Positions 1-10,075 of a DNA stretch of 64,000 nt are shown piece by piece. The notes below the pieces were generated by a model. The model was not told where the DNA came from. It saw only the letters and a list, made by a program, of their open reading frames with translations, and searched no databases. Source of the stretch: Polaribacter sp. Q13. GTDB taxonomy: Bacteria > Bacteroidota > Bacteroidia > Flavobacteriales > Flavobacteriaceae. Location: the NCBI RefSeq assembly GCF_016858305.2, contig NZ_CP074436.1:3864001-3928000 (forward strand), in the 5' to 3' direction. The translations under genes and the position numbers were made by a program. Position 1 is the stretch's first letter, and each line of letters starts with the position of its first letter.

Positions 1-661
1 CCATTATTGAAACATGAAGAGGTAACTTGTCTAAAGGGCCAAACCAATCGGTAATTTCTTTTTTAATTCCTAAACCAAATAATTTTCCTTTTACATCATC
101 GCTACCTACTTCTGGTATAACACGTACAGTTGCTTCAAATTGATAAGGTAGGCCTAAGCTTATTTGTACTGATGGAGTTGGTGCTGCGTTTAAAGGTAAA
201 TCGTCTCCAAAACCATCTGGCATTGTAAAGTTTCTCACTAATTCTGGGTGGATACCATTATTTATAGTAGGGTCTGAGTTTGCAGGTATGGTTACCTCAA
301 AACCATTTTGTAAAGCACTATCACCACTCCCTAAAACGGTAGGAGAAGTAATTGGGTTTTGTGTAATTTTATCGGATAAGTTTAATGAATTTACATTAAA
401 GATTTCTTTATCAGATGGAACAAGGGAAAGATTAGCGCCTATTGTGATGTCAAAACCTAGTGTTTTGTGAACTTTTGCTGTATGAAACCAACCGCTGCTC
501 ATCCCGTAAATAAAGCCTTCTGCTACTGGTTTTAAATAAGCTTCTGTAAGTAGGTTTGCGTCTGAAATATCGGCAAAAAGAATGTTCTCTAAACCATCTT
601 GAGCTTTTGCGTTAAATGCTAAGGCGAATACGCCGATAAAAATTAAAATACTCTTTTTCAT
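1..661 (-). CDS. DUF6588-type outer-membrane protein, 3' end cut by the window
   Basis: Reading leftward from an ATG at 659-661 there is an open frame of 220 codons running off the window edge. It opens with a clear signal peptide (MKKSILIFIGVFALAFNAKAQ) followed by a mature part with the stretches LLTEAYLKPVAEGFIYGMSSGWFHTAK-like and LPYQFEATVRVIPEVG. I recognise these as typical of DUF6588 proteins of Bacteroidota, which are predicted beta-barrel proteins of the outer membrane without known function. The C-terminal barrel is missing only because the window ends. Family assignment is from memory of related proteins. Confidence 0.7.
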   Translation of the reverse strand, partial: MKKSILIFIGVFALAFNAKAQDGLENILFADISDANLLTEAYLKPVAEGFIYGMSSGWFHTAKVHKTLGFDITIGANLSLVPSDKEIFNVNSLNLSDKITQNPITSPTVLGSGDSALQNGFEVTIPANSDPTINNGIHPELVRNFTMPDGFGDDLPLNAAPTPSVQISLGLPYQFEATVRVIPEVGSDDVKGKLFGLGIKKEITDWFGPLDKLPLHVSIM

Positions 662-1105
662 GGTTAATGGGGTTTAGTTGGTAATTGGTTAAATGTTTGT
701 TAATTTTTTTGCTAAAATAGATAAATAAATCAATAATAAAAGTTTAGAGTCATTATATTGGTTGTAAGAAGTCAAATTTCACTATATCTAGGTATTGATT
801 TTTTTTAGTTTGATGAGGAATTTATAAGCATAATTTTAAAAAGACTTAGGTCTGCAATGCTAAAAAGATATAAGGTTTTATAAACTCATTTTATTTTATT
901 CAGAATTTTAATCGACTCAAAATAAATTCTATGTAAAGAAATAAGGTAATTTAATTTTAGAATGTTGTGAAAATAGATTGAATTATTTTTAATGAAAAGT
1001 AATCGGAAAAGTAACGATTTATTGATTTGTAAAATGTTTAAATCAGTATTGCGTAGTTAACTAAAGTATTTGATGATTATAGTGGGGCTTGTAGCGAATT
1101 TCATC
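662..1105. other. intergenic region, no gene seen
   Basis: About 440 bases of AT-rich sequence between the start of the DUF6588 gene and the gyrB terminator. No frame longer than a few dozen codons and no convincing RNA structure is visible. The leftward promoter of the DUF6588 gene must lie in its left part; a near-match to the TAnnTTTG box is present around 712-719 on the minus strand. Confidence 0.4.
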
Positions 1106-1142
1106 AAAAAAAATACACATTCCTATTACTAGAAATGTGTAT
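1106..1142 (-). terminator. gyrB intrinsic terminator
   Basis: Perfect 9-bp stem (1113-1121 with 1134-1142, ATACACATT/AATGTGTAT) followed on the minus strand by a run of T (the A-run at 1106-1112). It lies 26 bases past the gyrB stop codon. Confidence 0.8.
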
Positions 1143-1167
1143 CATATAAATTATTTAGATAAAAATA

Positions 1168-3700
<2,533 letters not shown>

Positions 3701-6205
3701 ATGCAATTTAAATTTTTACTTACATTTTTAACACTTTTTAGTCTAATTAGTACAAACGCACAAAATACAGGCGTGTTAAAAGGAACTATTACTACAGAGC
3801 AAGGAGAACCAATAATGGGAGCAAATGTTCATATAAAAAAAATAGCAAAAGGAACAACTTCAAATGAAAATGGTGCGTTTTTATTGAATAAGATTGCAAA
3901 AGATAGTTATTTGGTAGAAGTATCTTATTTAGGTTACAATACAATCGTCAAAAAAGTAGTAATTAATAAGGTAGAAACAATATTTAATGTTGTTTTAAAA
4001 GAAAGTGCTTATCAGTTAGAAGGTGTTGTAGTAACGTCTCAAAAAAGAGAGCAAAAAAATAAAGATGTGCCTATTGCAATCACCTCTTATGGAACAGATT
4101 TTTTAGAAAATCAAGGAACATTTGAATATGATGCTTTGTCAGAATATGTACCAGGTTTTCAAGTGCAAATTCAAAGTGTAAATAACCCCGGAATTGTAGT
4201 AAGAGGAATTACAAGTGATAGTGGTGATTCTAGAGTAGAACCAAGAGTCTCTATTTTTCAAGACGGAGTTTCAATTAGTAAATCTAGAGGTTCTGTTGTA
4301 GAATTATATGATATAGAACGTGTAGAGGTTTTAAAAGGACCACAAGGTACGTTGTTTGGTAGAGGAGCTCAAATTGGGGCAATGCATATTATTCAGAATA
4401 AAGCAAAAAATGAAACTTCTGGTGCTGTAAAATTAGGGTATGGTAATTTTAATCAATTTTTAGCAACAGGACATTATAATGCTCCCTTAGTAGAGGATAA
4501 ATTGTTTTTTAGAGCTGCTGCCATATATAATAAAAGAGATGGATATATCGAAAACCTTTCTGGTGGAGATTTAAACGGAAAAGAAACAGTTGCTTTTAGA
4601 ACCTCATTTAGATATTTATTAAATGATGATACAACTTTAGATCTTATTGCAAACTGGCAACAAGATACGCCTCCGGGAACTTCTTTTAAAAGTGGAACTT
4701 ATGCACCTTTAGGTGGAGATACAAACCCGAATACTTTTGCAGATTTAGAAAGGGGAGAAGAATTAGGTTTAGACAGAACTGTTTGGGGTGTTACTGCAAT
4801 TTTAAAACATGAATTAAATGATGTTTGGGATGTAACTTCTACAACAGCTTACAGAAAATTTAATTCTGATGAAGCTTTTGATGCAGACGGAACTGCGGCT
4901 CCTGCTTTATTTTTCCATGAGATATCAGAAGGAAAACAATTTAGTCAAGAGGTTAGATTTAATTTTGATACTGATGCTGAATTTAGAGGTTTTTTTGGTG
5001 GAAACTTCTTTTATGAAAAAGGATCACAAACCGTACCTTGGGAATATAATGAGCAAAGTGTTGCAATGTTATTCTTAAACCCTACTTTTTTGGTTTCAAA
5101 CGGATTTCCAATTTTGGCGTCAAATTTACCAGATGATCCAGCTACATTTGGACCTCTTGCAGGTGCTACTTTAAAATCTTTTAATACTGAATCCAATAAA
5201 AATTTTGGAGAAAACTATTCGGGAGATATTTTTGCTGATGCTTCTTATGATTTCACAGATAAATTATCTGTTACTTTAGGATTAAGAGCTACTTGGGAAA
5301 ACATTAATGCGGGGTATCAAGTAACGGATTCAGAAAATCCTTCTGTTTTAGGTCGTTTATTAGGGAATTATCCTAATGTGTTATTTACGACTACAAACGG
5401 AGGAAAAATAGAAGCGAGCGAAAACTTTTTATCAGCAGTGGGTCGTTTTGCCGTAAATTATGATGTGAATGAGGCAATTACATTATTTGGTACCGCTTCT
5501 AGAGGGAGAAGACCAAATGTTATTAATGTAACGGCAACAGAAACAAATGTATTATCAGATGAAACTGTTTGGTCTTATGAGGTAGGTGCAAAATCATTGT
5601 TTTTAAATAATAAATTACAATTTGATATAAATGCATATATGTATGAGTATTCAAATTTTCAAACAACTATTTCTAAATTTGAAGATGGGGTACTTACGTC
5701 AACGCCAGAAGATAGTGGAAGTGCAAGTTCTTTTGGTTTTGAAACGGCTATGCAGTATGCGTTTTCAAAAACATCAAGCTTTTTTGCAAACTATAGTTAT
5801 ATAGACGCTTCTTTTGATGACGAAGACTCTAATGGAAATGCACAAGCTTTAGCAGGAAATACATTTAGATTAACACCTAAGAATTCTTTTTCTGCAGGAT
5901 TTAATATCAATATAGATGCTACTAAAAACTTACGTTACTTTTTTAGACCCACTTATACGTATAAATCTAAAGTATTTTTTGAAGAGACTAATTTGCCAGA
6001 TATTTCTCAAGACGGTTATGGTATCTTAAATTTTAAAACAGGTCTTGTAATCAACAAAGATTATGAACTTACCTTTTTTATGAATAATGCTTTAAATAAA
6101 GAATTTATTGTTGATGCAGGTAATACTGGTGGTGCTTTTGGTATTCCGACTTTTATTGCAGGTGCGCCAAGATTTTTTGGAGTACAAGTAAAAGCGAACT
6201 TTTAA
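3701..6205 (+). CDS. TonB-dependent receptor with CarboxypepD_reg-like domain
   Basis: 834-residue outer-membrane transporter. A signal peptide (ending STNAQ) is followed by a carboxypeptidase-regulatory-like beta domain (about residues 25-110, GVLKGTITTEQGEPIMGANV) and a plug domain (about 115-235). The plug carries VPIAITSYG, VVRGITS and the typical ERVEVLKGPQGTLFGRGA. A 22-strand-type barrel follows and ends in aromatic F at the C-terminus. The plug and barrel style (GPQGTLFGRGAQIGAMHI) resembles the siderophore/oligosaccharide receptors without a SusD partner, and no susD is adjacent. The substrate cannot be read from the sequence. The downstream lipid/ester-hydrolysing fusion gene is a possible functional neighbour but has a terminator in between. 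Confidence 0.9.
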   Translation: MQFKFLLTFLTLFSLISTNAQNTGVLKGTITTEQGEPIMGANVHIKKIAKGTTSNENGAFLLNKIAKDSYLVEVSYLGYNTIVKKVVINKVETIFNVVLKESAYQLEGVVVTSQKREQKNKDVPIAITSYGTDFLENQGTFEYDALSEYVPGFQVQIQSVNNPGIVVRGITSDSGDSRVEPRVSIFQDGVSISKSRGSVVELYDIERVEVLKGPQGTLFGRGAQIGAMHIIQNKAKNETSGAVKLGYGNFNQFLATGHYNAPLVEDKLFFRAAAIYNKRDGYIENLSGGDLNGKETVAFRTSFRYLLNDDTTLDLIANWQQDTPPGTSFKSGTYAPLGGDTNPNTFADLERGEELGLDRTVWGVTAILKHELNDVWDVTSTTAYRKFNSDEAFDADGTAAPALFFHEISEGKQFSQEVRFNFDTDAEFRGFFGGNFFYEKGSQTVPWEYNEQSVAMLFLNPTFLVSNGFPILASNLPDDPATFGPLAGATLKSFNTESNKNFGENYSGDIFADASYDFTDKLSVTLGLRATWENINAGYQVTDSENPSVLGRLLGNYPNVLFTTTNGGKIEASENFLSAVGRFAVNYDVNEAITLFGTASRGRRPNVINVTATETNVLSDETVWSYEVGAKSLFLNNKLQFDINAYMYEYSNFQTTISKFEDGVLTSTPEDSGSASSFGFETAMQYAFSKTSSFFANYSYIDASFDDEDSNGNAQALAGNTFRLTPKNSFSAGFNINIDATKNLRYFFRPTYTYKSKVFFEETNLPDISQDGYGILNFKTGLVINKDYELTFFMNNALNKEFIVDAGNTGGAFGIPTFIAGAPRFFGVQVKANF

Positions 6206-6225
6206 GAACGCTTATAATTTAATAG

Positions 6226-6270
6226 AAAAGCTATCTTAATTTATTTTAACAAATATTTTTGATAGCTTTT
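6226..6270 (+). terminator. terminator of the TonB receptor gene
   Basis: Ten-base perfect stem AAAAGCTATC (6226-6235) with GATAGCTTTT (6261-6270), followed by further T residues. It starts 20 bases after the stop codon; the loop is 25 bases, longer than usual. Confidence 0.7.
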
Positions 6271-6288
6271 TTAAAAACACAATTTATC

Positions 6289-8052
6289 ATGCAAAAAACA
6301 TTTTTAACTTCGCTTTTATTAATAGCCTTTAATTTTACGGTTTTAGGTCAAGAAGTAAAAACGATTATGACCATTGAAAGTATTGTAAAAAAGAAAGAGG
6401 ATAGTAATAAAAACATCAAACCCAATAATGATGCTAGAATTATTTGGGCTGATAATTATAAAAATAAACAATCTGATATTGCATTTGTCTATTTACATGG
6501 TTTTGGCGCAAGTAGTAGGGAAGGAGAGCCAATAATGAGTATGCTTTCTAAAAAATACAATGCCAATGTTTACTTATCTCGTTTAAAAGAACACGGCATA
6601 CAGAGGGACGATAGTTTTAAGAAACTAACTCCAGAAAATTATTTAGAAACAGCAAAAGAAGCATTGTCAATTGGTAAAATAATTGGTAAAAAAGTAATTT
6701 TAGTAAGTACGTCTACTGGCGGAACTTTAAGTCTAAAATTAGCATCAGAAGATGCTTCTATTCTTGGTCTAATTATGTATTCTCCATTTGTCGGACTTAA
6801 AAATCCTGCTTTTGCAGCAATTACAACTCCAGAAGGTAAAGCCGGATTTATCAAAATGAACGGTAGTGAAATTACAAAACAAATAAGACCCGAAGAAGAA
6901 GCGAAGTATTGGTCTACTTCGTATCATGTTAATGGTTATGAGGCTTTGATAAAAATGTTACTAGATAACATGAAACCAGCAACTTTTGCTAAAGTTAAGA
7001 TTCCTGTATTTGTTGGGTATTATTATAAGAATGACAAAGAACAAGATCAAGTGGTTTCTGTTGCTGCAATTTTAAAAATGTATGATGGTTTAGGAACTCC
7101 TGCGGATAAAAAAACAAAAGTTGCTTTTCCAGAAGCAGGAAACCATGTTATTGCATGCGATTTAAGATCTAAAGATTGGCAAGGTGTTTATAATGAAACG
7201 GTAACTTTTATTGATGAGGTGATTTTAGGGAAAGAACAAAAGTTCTATTTTGATTTACAAGGTCATCGTGGAGCAAGAGGTTTATCACCAGAAAATACAA
7301 TTCAGGCTTTTGAAAAGGCATTAGAATTAGGTGTAAATACGTTGGAGTTAGATGTGGTTATTAGTGAAGATCATAAAGTGGTTGTTTCTCATGAGCCTTG
7401 GTTAAATGAAAATGTTACTTTAGATGCTAAAGGAAATCGTATTACAAAAGAAGAAGCTTCTGCATTTAATATGTATAAAAATAAATACAAAAAGATAAAA
7501 AGTTATGATGTAGGTTCTATTGGAAATCTTAAGTTTTTAGAACAGAAAAAAGAGAAAGCATATAAACCTTTATTATCTGAAGTGATTGCTTTTGCGGAAG
7601 CAGAAAATGAAGAGATTCGTTATAATATTGAAATTAAAAGTACTCCTGATGATGAGAAAAATGGTTTTCAACCTGCTGTGGCAGAATTTTCTGATCTTGT
7701 AATTAATCAATTAAAAAAAGCAAAATTACCTTTAGAAAGAATAACGGTTCAAAGTTTTGATCCTCGTGTTTTAGAATACATTCATAAAAAATATCCAACA
7801 TTTACTTTGGCATTTTTAACGTATCAAAATGATTTTGAAACGAATATGAAAATGTTAAGTTTTGTACCAAAAATTTACAGTCCGTATTTTGTTTTATTGA
7901 ATAAAGATGAAATAAAAACGATTCACAATAATAAGATGAAAGTAATTCCTTGGACGGTAAATAAAAAAGAGGATATGGTAAACCTACTAAAAATGAGTGT
8001 TGATGGAATTATTACCGATTACCCCAATATTGCAATTCCTTTAAGAAAATAA
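6289..8052 (+). CDS. alpha/beta-hydrolase fused to glycerophosphodiester phosphodiesterase
   Basis: Two-domain secreted enzyme of 587 residues. I start it at the ATG of 6289, which gives the signal peptide MQKTFLTSLLLIAFNFTVLGQ; an upstream in-frame TTG (6259) lies inside the preceding terminator stem. Residues about 45-315 are an alpha/beta-hydrolase: VYLHGFGASSREGE is the oxyanion region, STSTGG the nucleophile elbow and GNHV the likely catalytic His. Residues about 320-585 are a GDPD domain opening with GHRGARGLSPENT and continuing with ELDVVISEDHKVVVSHE. YNIEIK follows, with DGIITDYP at the end; these are the metal and catalytic residues of the family. The likely role is sequential deacylation and phosphodiester cleavage of phospholipid headgroups in the periplasm. 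This is inference from the fusion. Confidence 0.85.
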   Translation: MQKTFLTSLLLIAFNFTVLGQEVKTIMTIESIVKKKEDSNKNIKPNNDARIIWADNYKNKQSDIAFVYLHGFGASSREGEPIMSMLSKKYNANVYLSRLKEHGIQRDDSFKKLTPENYLETAKEALSIGKIIGKKVILVSTSTGGTLSLKLASEDASILGLIMYSPFVGLKNPAFAAITTPEGKAGFIKMNGSEITKQIRPEEEAKYWSTSYHVNGYEALIKMLLDNMKPATFAKVKIPVFVGYYYKNDKEQDQVVSVAAILKMYDGLGTPADKKTKVAFPEAGNHVIACDLRSKDWQGVYNETVTFIDEVILGKEQKFYFDLQGHRGARGLSPENTIQAFEKALELGVNTLELDVVISEDHKVVVSHEPWLNENVTLDAKGNRITKEEASAFNMYKNKYKKIKSYDVGSIGNLKFLEQKKEKAYKPLLSEVIAFAEAENEEIRYNIEIKSTPDDEKNGFQPAVAEFSDLVINQLKKAKLPLERITVQSFDPRVLEYIHKKYPTFTLAFLTYQNDFETNMKMLSFVPKIYSPYFVLLNKDEIKTIHNNKMKVIPWTVNKKEDMVNLLKMSVDGIITDYPNIAIPLRK

Positions 8053-8109
8053 GTTTATTTTAATAAAAACTGTAAAATCCCCCAATTTTATCGTGATGTT
8101 TATTTGAAG

Positions 8110-8129
8110 CTTACTATTTAATTAGTAAG
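8110..8129 (+). terminator. possible weak terminator hairpin
   Basis: CTTACTA (8110-8116) pairs with TAGTAAG (8123-8129), followed by TTTCTTA. The stem has few G/C pairs and the T-tract is broken, so termination is uncertain. Confidence 0.35.
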
Positions 8130-8248
8130 TTTCTTATAAATATGCTTTAATCTATTGCTATATCAATAAATAAATATCAATATTTTATAAATTATGTAAA
8201 GGCTGTATAAAATCTTAAAAAAGAAGAATGTATACAGTTTTTTCTATT

Positions 8249-8256
8249 TATATTTG
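8249..8256 (+). promoter_or_regulatory. candidate -7 box for the gat/aspS operon
   Basis: TATATTTG fits TAnnTTTG exactly. Transcription starting 6-7 bases downstream would give a 5' leader of only about a dozen bases before the Asn-rich leader peptide. No clear -33 TTG is seen. Confidence 0.5.
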
Positions 8257-8273
8257 TCATCAGTATAACAAAA

Positions 8274-8321
8274 ATGACAAACAATAATAACAATCGTAAT
8301 TTCAATAATCCTAATTGTTAG
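8274..8321 (+). CDS. Asn-rich leader peptide of the gatC-gatA-gatB::aspS operon
   Basis: A 15-codon frame, ATG to TAG, encodes MTNNNNNRNFNNPNC: nine of fifteen residues are asparagine, five in a row. It lies just after a TAnnTTTG box and just before a perfect intrinsic terminator (8356-8386), followed by the genes that make Asn-tRNA(Asn) by transamidation. The layout is that of a ribosome-mediated attenuator. If charged Asn-tRNA is scarce the ribosome stalls on the Asn run, the segment at 8326-8331 stays free and pairs with the 5' arm of the terminator. If the ribosome reaches the stop at 8319 it covers that segment and the terminator forms. The role is inferred from sequence and geometry; Asp codons are absent, so the sensed species would be Asn-tRNA. 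Confidence 0.85.
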   Translation: MTNNNNNRNFNNPNC

Positions 8322-8325
8322 GATG

Positions 8326-8364
8326 GGAAGGTTGTTGTTTAGAAATATATAAATAAAGCCTTCC
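8326..8364 (+). promoter_or_regulatory. antiterminator pairing of the Asn attenuator
   Basis: GGAAGG at 8326-8331 is complementary to CCTTCC at 8359-8364, the core of the 5' arm of the terminator, so the two structures exclude each other. The left arm begins 5 bases after the leader stop codon, inside the footprint of a terminating ribosome. A small dyad CCTAA/TTAGG (8310-8314, 8318-8322) spans the leader stop. Confidence 0.75.
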
Positions 8365-8386
8365 AAATTTTGGAAGGCTTTTTTTT
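8356..8386 (+). terminator. attenuator terminator ahead of gatC
   Basis: AAGCCTTCC (8356-8364) pairs perfectly with GGAAGGCTT (8372-8380) around a seven-base loop and is followed by a run of T. It lies between the leader peptide and gatC, so it must be read through for the operon to be expressed. Confidence 0.9.
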
Positions 8387-8405
8387 GAATCTAAAAATTA
8401 AAAAC

Positions 8406-8672
8406 ATGAGCAAAATAATGACGGTAGACATTTTGTCTAGCATTAAAGGAGCAAAACCATCGGAATCGGTGAATCAGTTATTTGAAGTAATTAAAAAGGC
8501 AAATACATCAAATTCTACTTTTAATACCAATCATAATAATGCGGTGTCTTTAGATGATTTAAGAGAAGATGTGGTTATTGATAGTCCGCAAGCGGAAAAA
8601 CAAATCATCATCGAAAACTTTCCGAAAGAAAAAAACGGATTTTTAGTAGTTTCTAAAGTGATAGAAGAATAA
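8406..8672 (+). CDS. gatC: GatC-like subunit, N-terminus divergent
   Basis: 88-residue protein placed immediately before gatA (2 bases apart). Start chosen at the ATG of 8406; an earlier in-frame ATG (8370) lies inside the attenuator stem. The C-terminal part has the GatC pattern: LREDVV near residue 52, then conserved spacing to an A, P and the ending GFLVVSKVIE that resembles the usual GFFxVPKVI. In GatCAB this belt wraps around GatA and GatB. The N-terminal half lacks the canonical LARLELSEEE helix and instead has SIKGAKPSESVNQLFEVIKKA and an Asn/Ser/Thr-rich linker. It is either a remodelled GatC or a protein that kept only the belt. Confidence 0.7.
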   Translation: MSKIMTVDILSSIKGAKPSESVNQLFEVIKKANTSNSTFNTNHNNAVSLDDLREDVVIDSPQAEKQIIIENFPKEKNGFLVVSKVIEE

Positions 8673-8674
8673 TT

Positions 8675-10075
8675 ATGGAATCGCAAATACGTAAAATTCA
8701 TCAGCAATTGGTGAACAAAGAAATTTCGTGTACACAATTAGTGCAAGAAAGATTAGATTTATTAAAATCGAACACCCACAATACAGTCAATTCACTTTTA
8801 GATACTTTAGCATTAGAATTAGCTGCAAAAGTAGATGCTAAAATAGCAGACGGACAAGAAATTGGTTTGTTAGAGGGAATTCCATTCGGAATTAAAGATG
8901 TGTACATGGTTCAAGGAACTTTAACAACGGCAAGTTCAGATTTATTAAAAAAATACAAATCGCCATATACAGCAACTGCCATTCAGAAATTATTTGATGC
9001 AGGTGCCATTCCTTTAGTAAAAGAAAATTGTGATTCTTTTGGGCATGGTTCTTCTTCTGAAAACACCATTTTCGGAGCTGTTAAAAATGCGATTAATACA
9101 GCGTTGGTTTCTGGAGGATCAAGTGGAGGTTCTGCAGTAAATGTAGCAAAAGACTTTACGGTATTTTCAATTGGTGGAGACACAGGAGGTTCTGTACGTC
9201 AACCGGCAGGTTACAATAAAATATACGGATTAAAACCAACCTACGGAAGAATTTCTAGATTCGGATTAATGGCGTACGCATCGTCTACAGATTGTGTTGG
9301 TCCGATTGCAAAATCTATCGAAGATATTAGAATTGTTTTAAATGTAATGAGTGGTAAAGATATTAAAGATCTAACTACGTATCCATCAGAAGCAATATCC
9401 GAAGAAACTATTTTAAATGCTGATGGAATTAAAACTGTTGGGTATTTTAAAAATTTCATTGAAAATGATGCAATTGATGCGCAAGTAAAAGCAGATTTTT
9501 TATCAGCCATCAAAAAAATAAAAGCCAAAGGAATTGAAGTTAAAGAATTAGATTTCTTTGAATCTGATACCTTAGTTTCTACATACTATACATTGGCAAT
9601 GGCAGAAACAGCATCGAATCTTTCTAGGTTAGATGGTACCAATTACGGAAATAGAATAGAAGGCGATACTTTAAAAGATACGTATTCTATTACACGATCA
9701 GAAAATTTCTCTGAAGAATCTAAACGTAGAATAGTTGGTGGGAATCAAGTATTATCGCAAGGTTTTTCTGATGAAATCTATTTAAAAGGATTGAATTTAA
9801 GAGATCAAATTGTAACTAATTTCGAAAAAGATTTTAAAGTGGTAGATATTATTTTATCACCTGTTACGCCAAATTCGCCACCAAAAATAGGCGATAGTTT
9901 AAAAGATCCGTTGGCAATGTATTTGTCGGATGCGTATACGGTTGGTTTTAGTTTAGGGCAATTGCCAACGTTAACAGTGCCACAAGGAACAGAAACAGGA
10001 TTACAAATTACGGCAGCAAAAAATAATGACGAACTTGTTTTGAAGTTTGCTAACTTCTTAAAAGATACGATATAA
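8675..10075 (+). CDS. gatA: Asp/Glu-tRNA amidotransferase subunit A
   Basis: 466-residue amidase-signature enzyme that frees ammonia from glutamine or asparagine for transamidation of misacylated tRNA. The Ser-cisSer-Lys triad regions are visible: GIPFGIKDVY with the catalytic Lys near residue 73, then VSGGSSGGSAVNVA and GGDTGGSVRQPAGY. KPTYGRISRFGLMAYASS follows, the family hallmark for the glutamine pocket. Its stop overlaps the start of the next gene by one base (TAATG), pointing to coupled translation with gatB::aspS. Confidence 0.96.
   Translation: MESQIRKIHQQLVNKEISCTQLVQERLDLLKSNTHNTVNSLLDTLALELAAKVDAKIADGQEIGLLEGIPFGIKDVYMVQGTLTTASSDLLKKYKSPYTATAIQKLFDAGAIPLVKENCDSFGHGSSSENTIFGAVKNAINTALVSGGSSGGSAVNVAKDFTVFSIGGDTGGSVRQPAGYNKIYGLKPTYGRISRFGLMAYASSTDCVGPIAKSIEDIRIVLNVMSGKDIKDLTTYPSEAISEETILNADGIKTVGYFKNFIENDAIDAQVKADFLSAIKKIKAKGIEVKELDFFESDTLVSTYYTLAMAETASNLSRLDGTNYGNRIEGDTLKDTYSITRSENFSEESKRRIVGGNQVLSQGFSDEIYLKGLNLRDQIVTNFEKDFKVVDIILSPVTPNSPPKIGDSLKDPLAMYLSDAYTVGFSLGQLPTLTVPQGTETGLQITAAKNNDELVLKFANFLKDTI

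Noticed and set aside
6259..6288. TTG start 10 codons upstream of the hydrolase::GDPD gene
   Set aside because: It lies in the stem of the preceding terminator and would bury the signal peptide.
8370..8405. Start of the gatC-like gene inside the attenuator
   Set aside because: The ATG is formed by the 3' arm of the terminator; the ATG at 8406 follows it cleanly.
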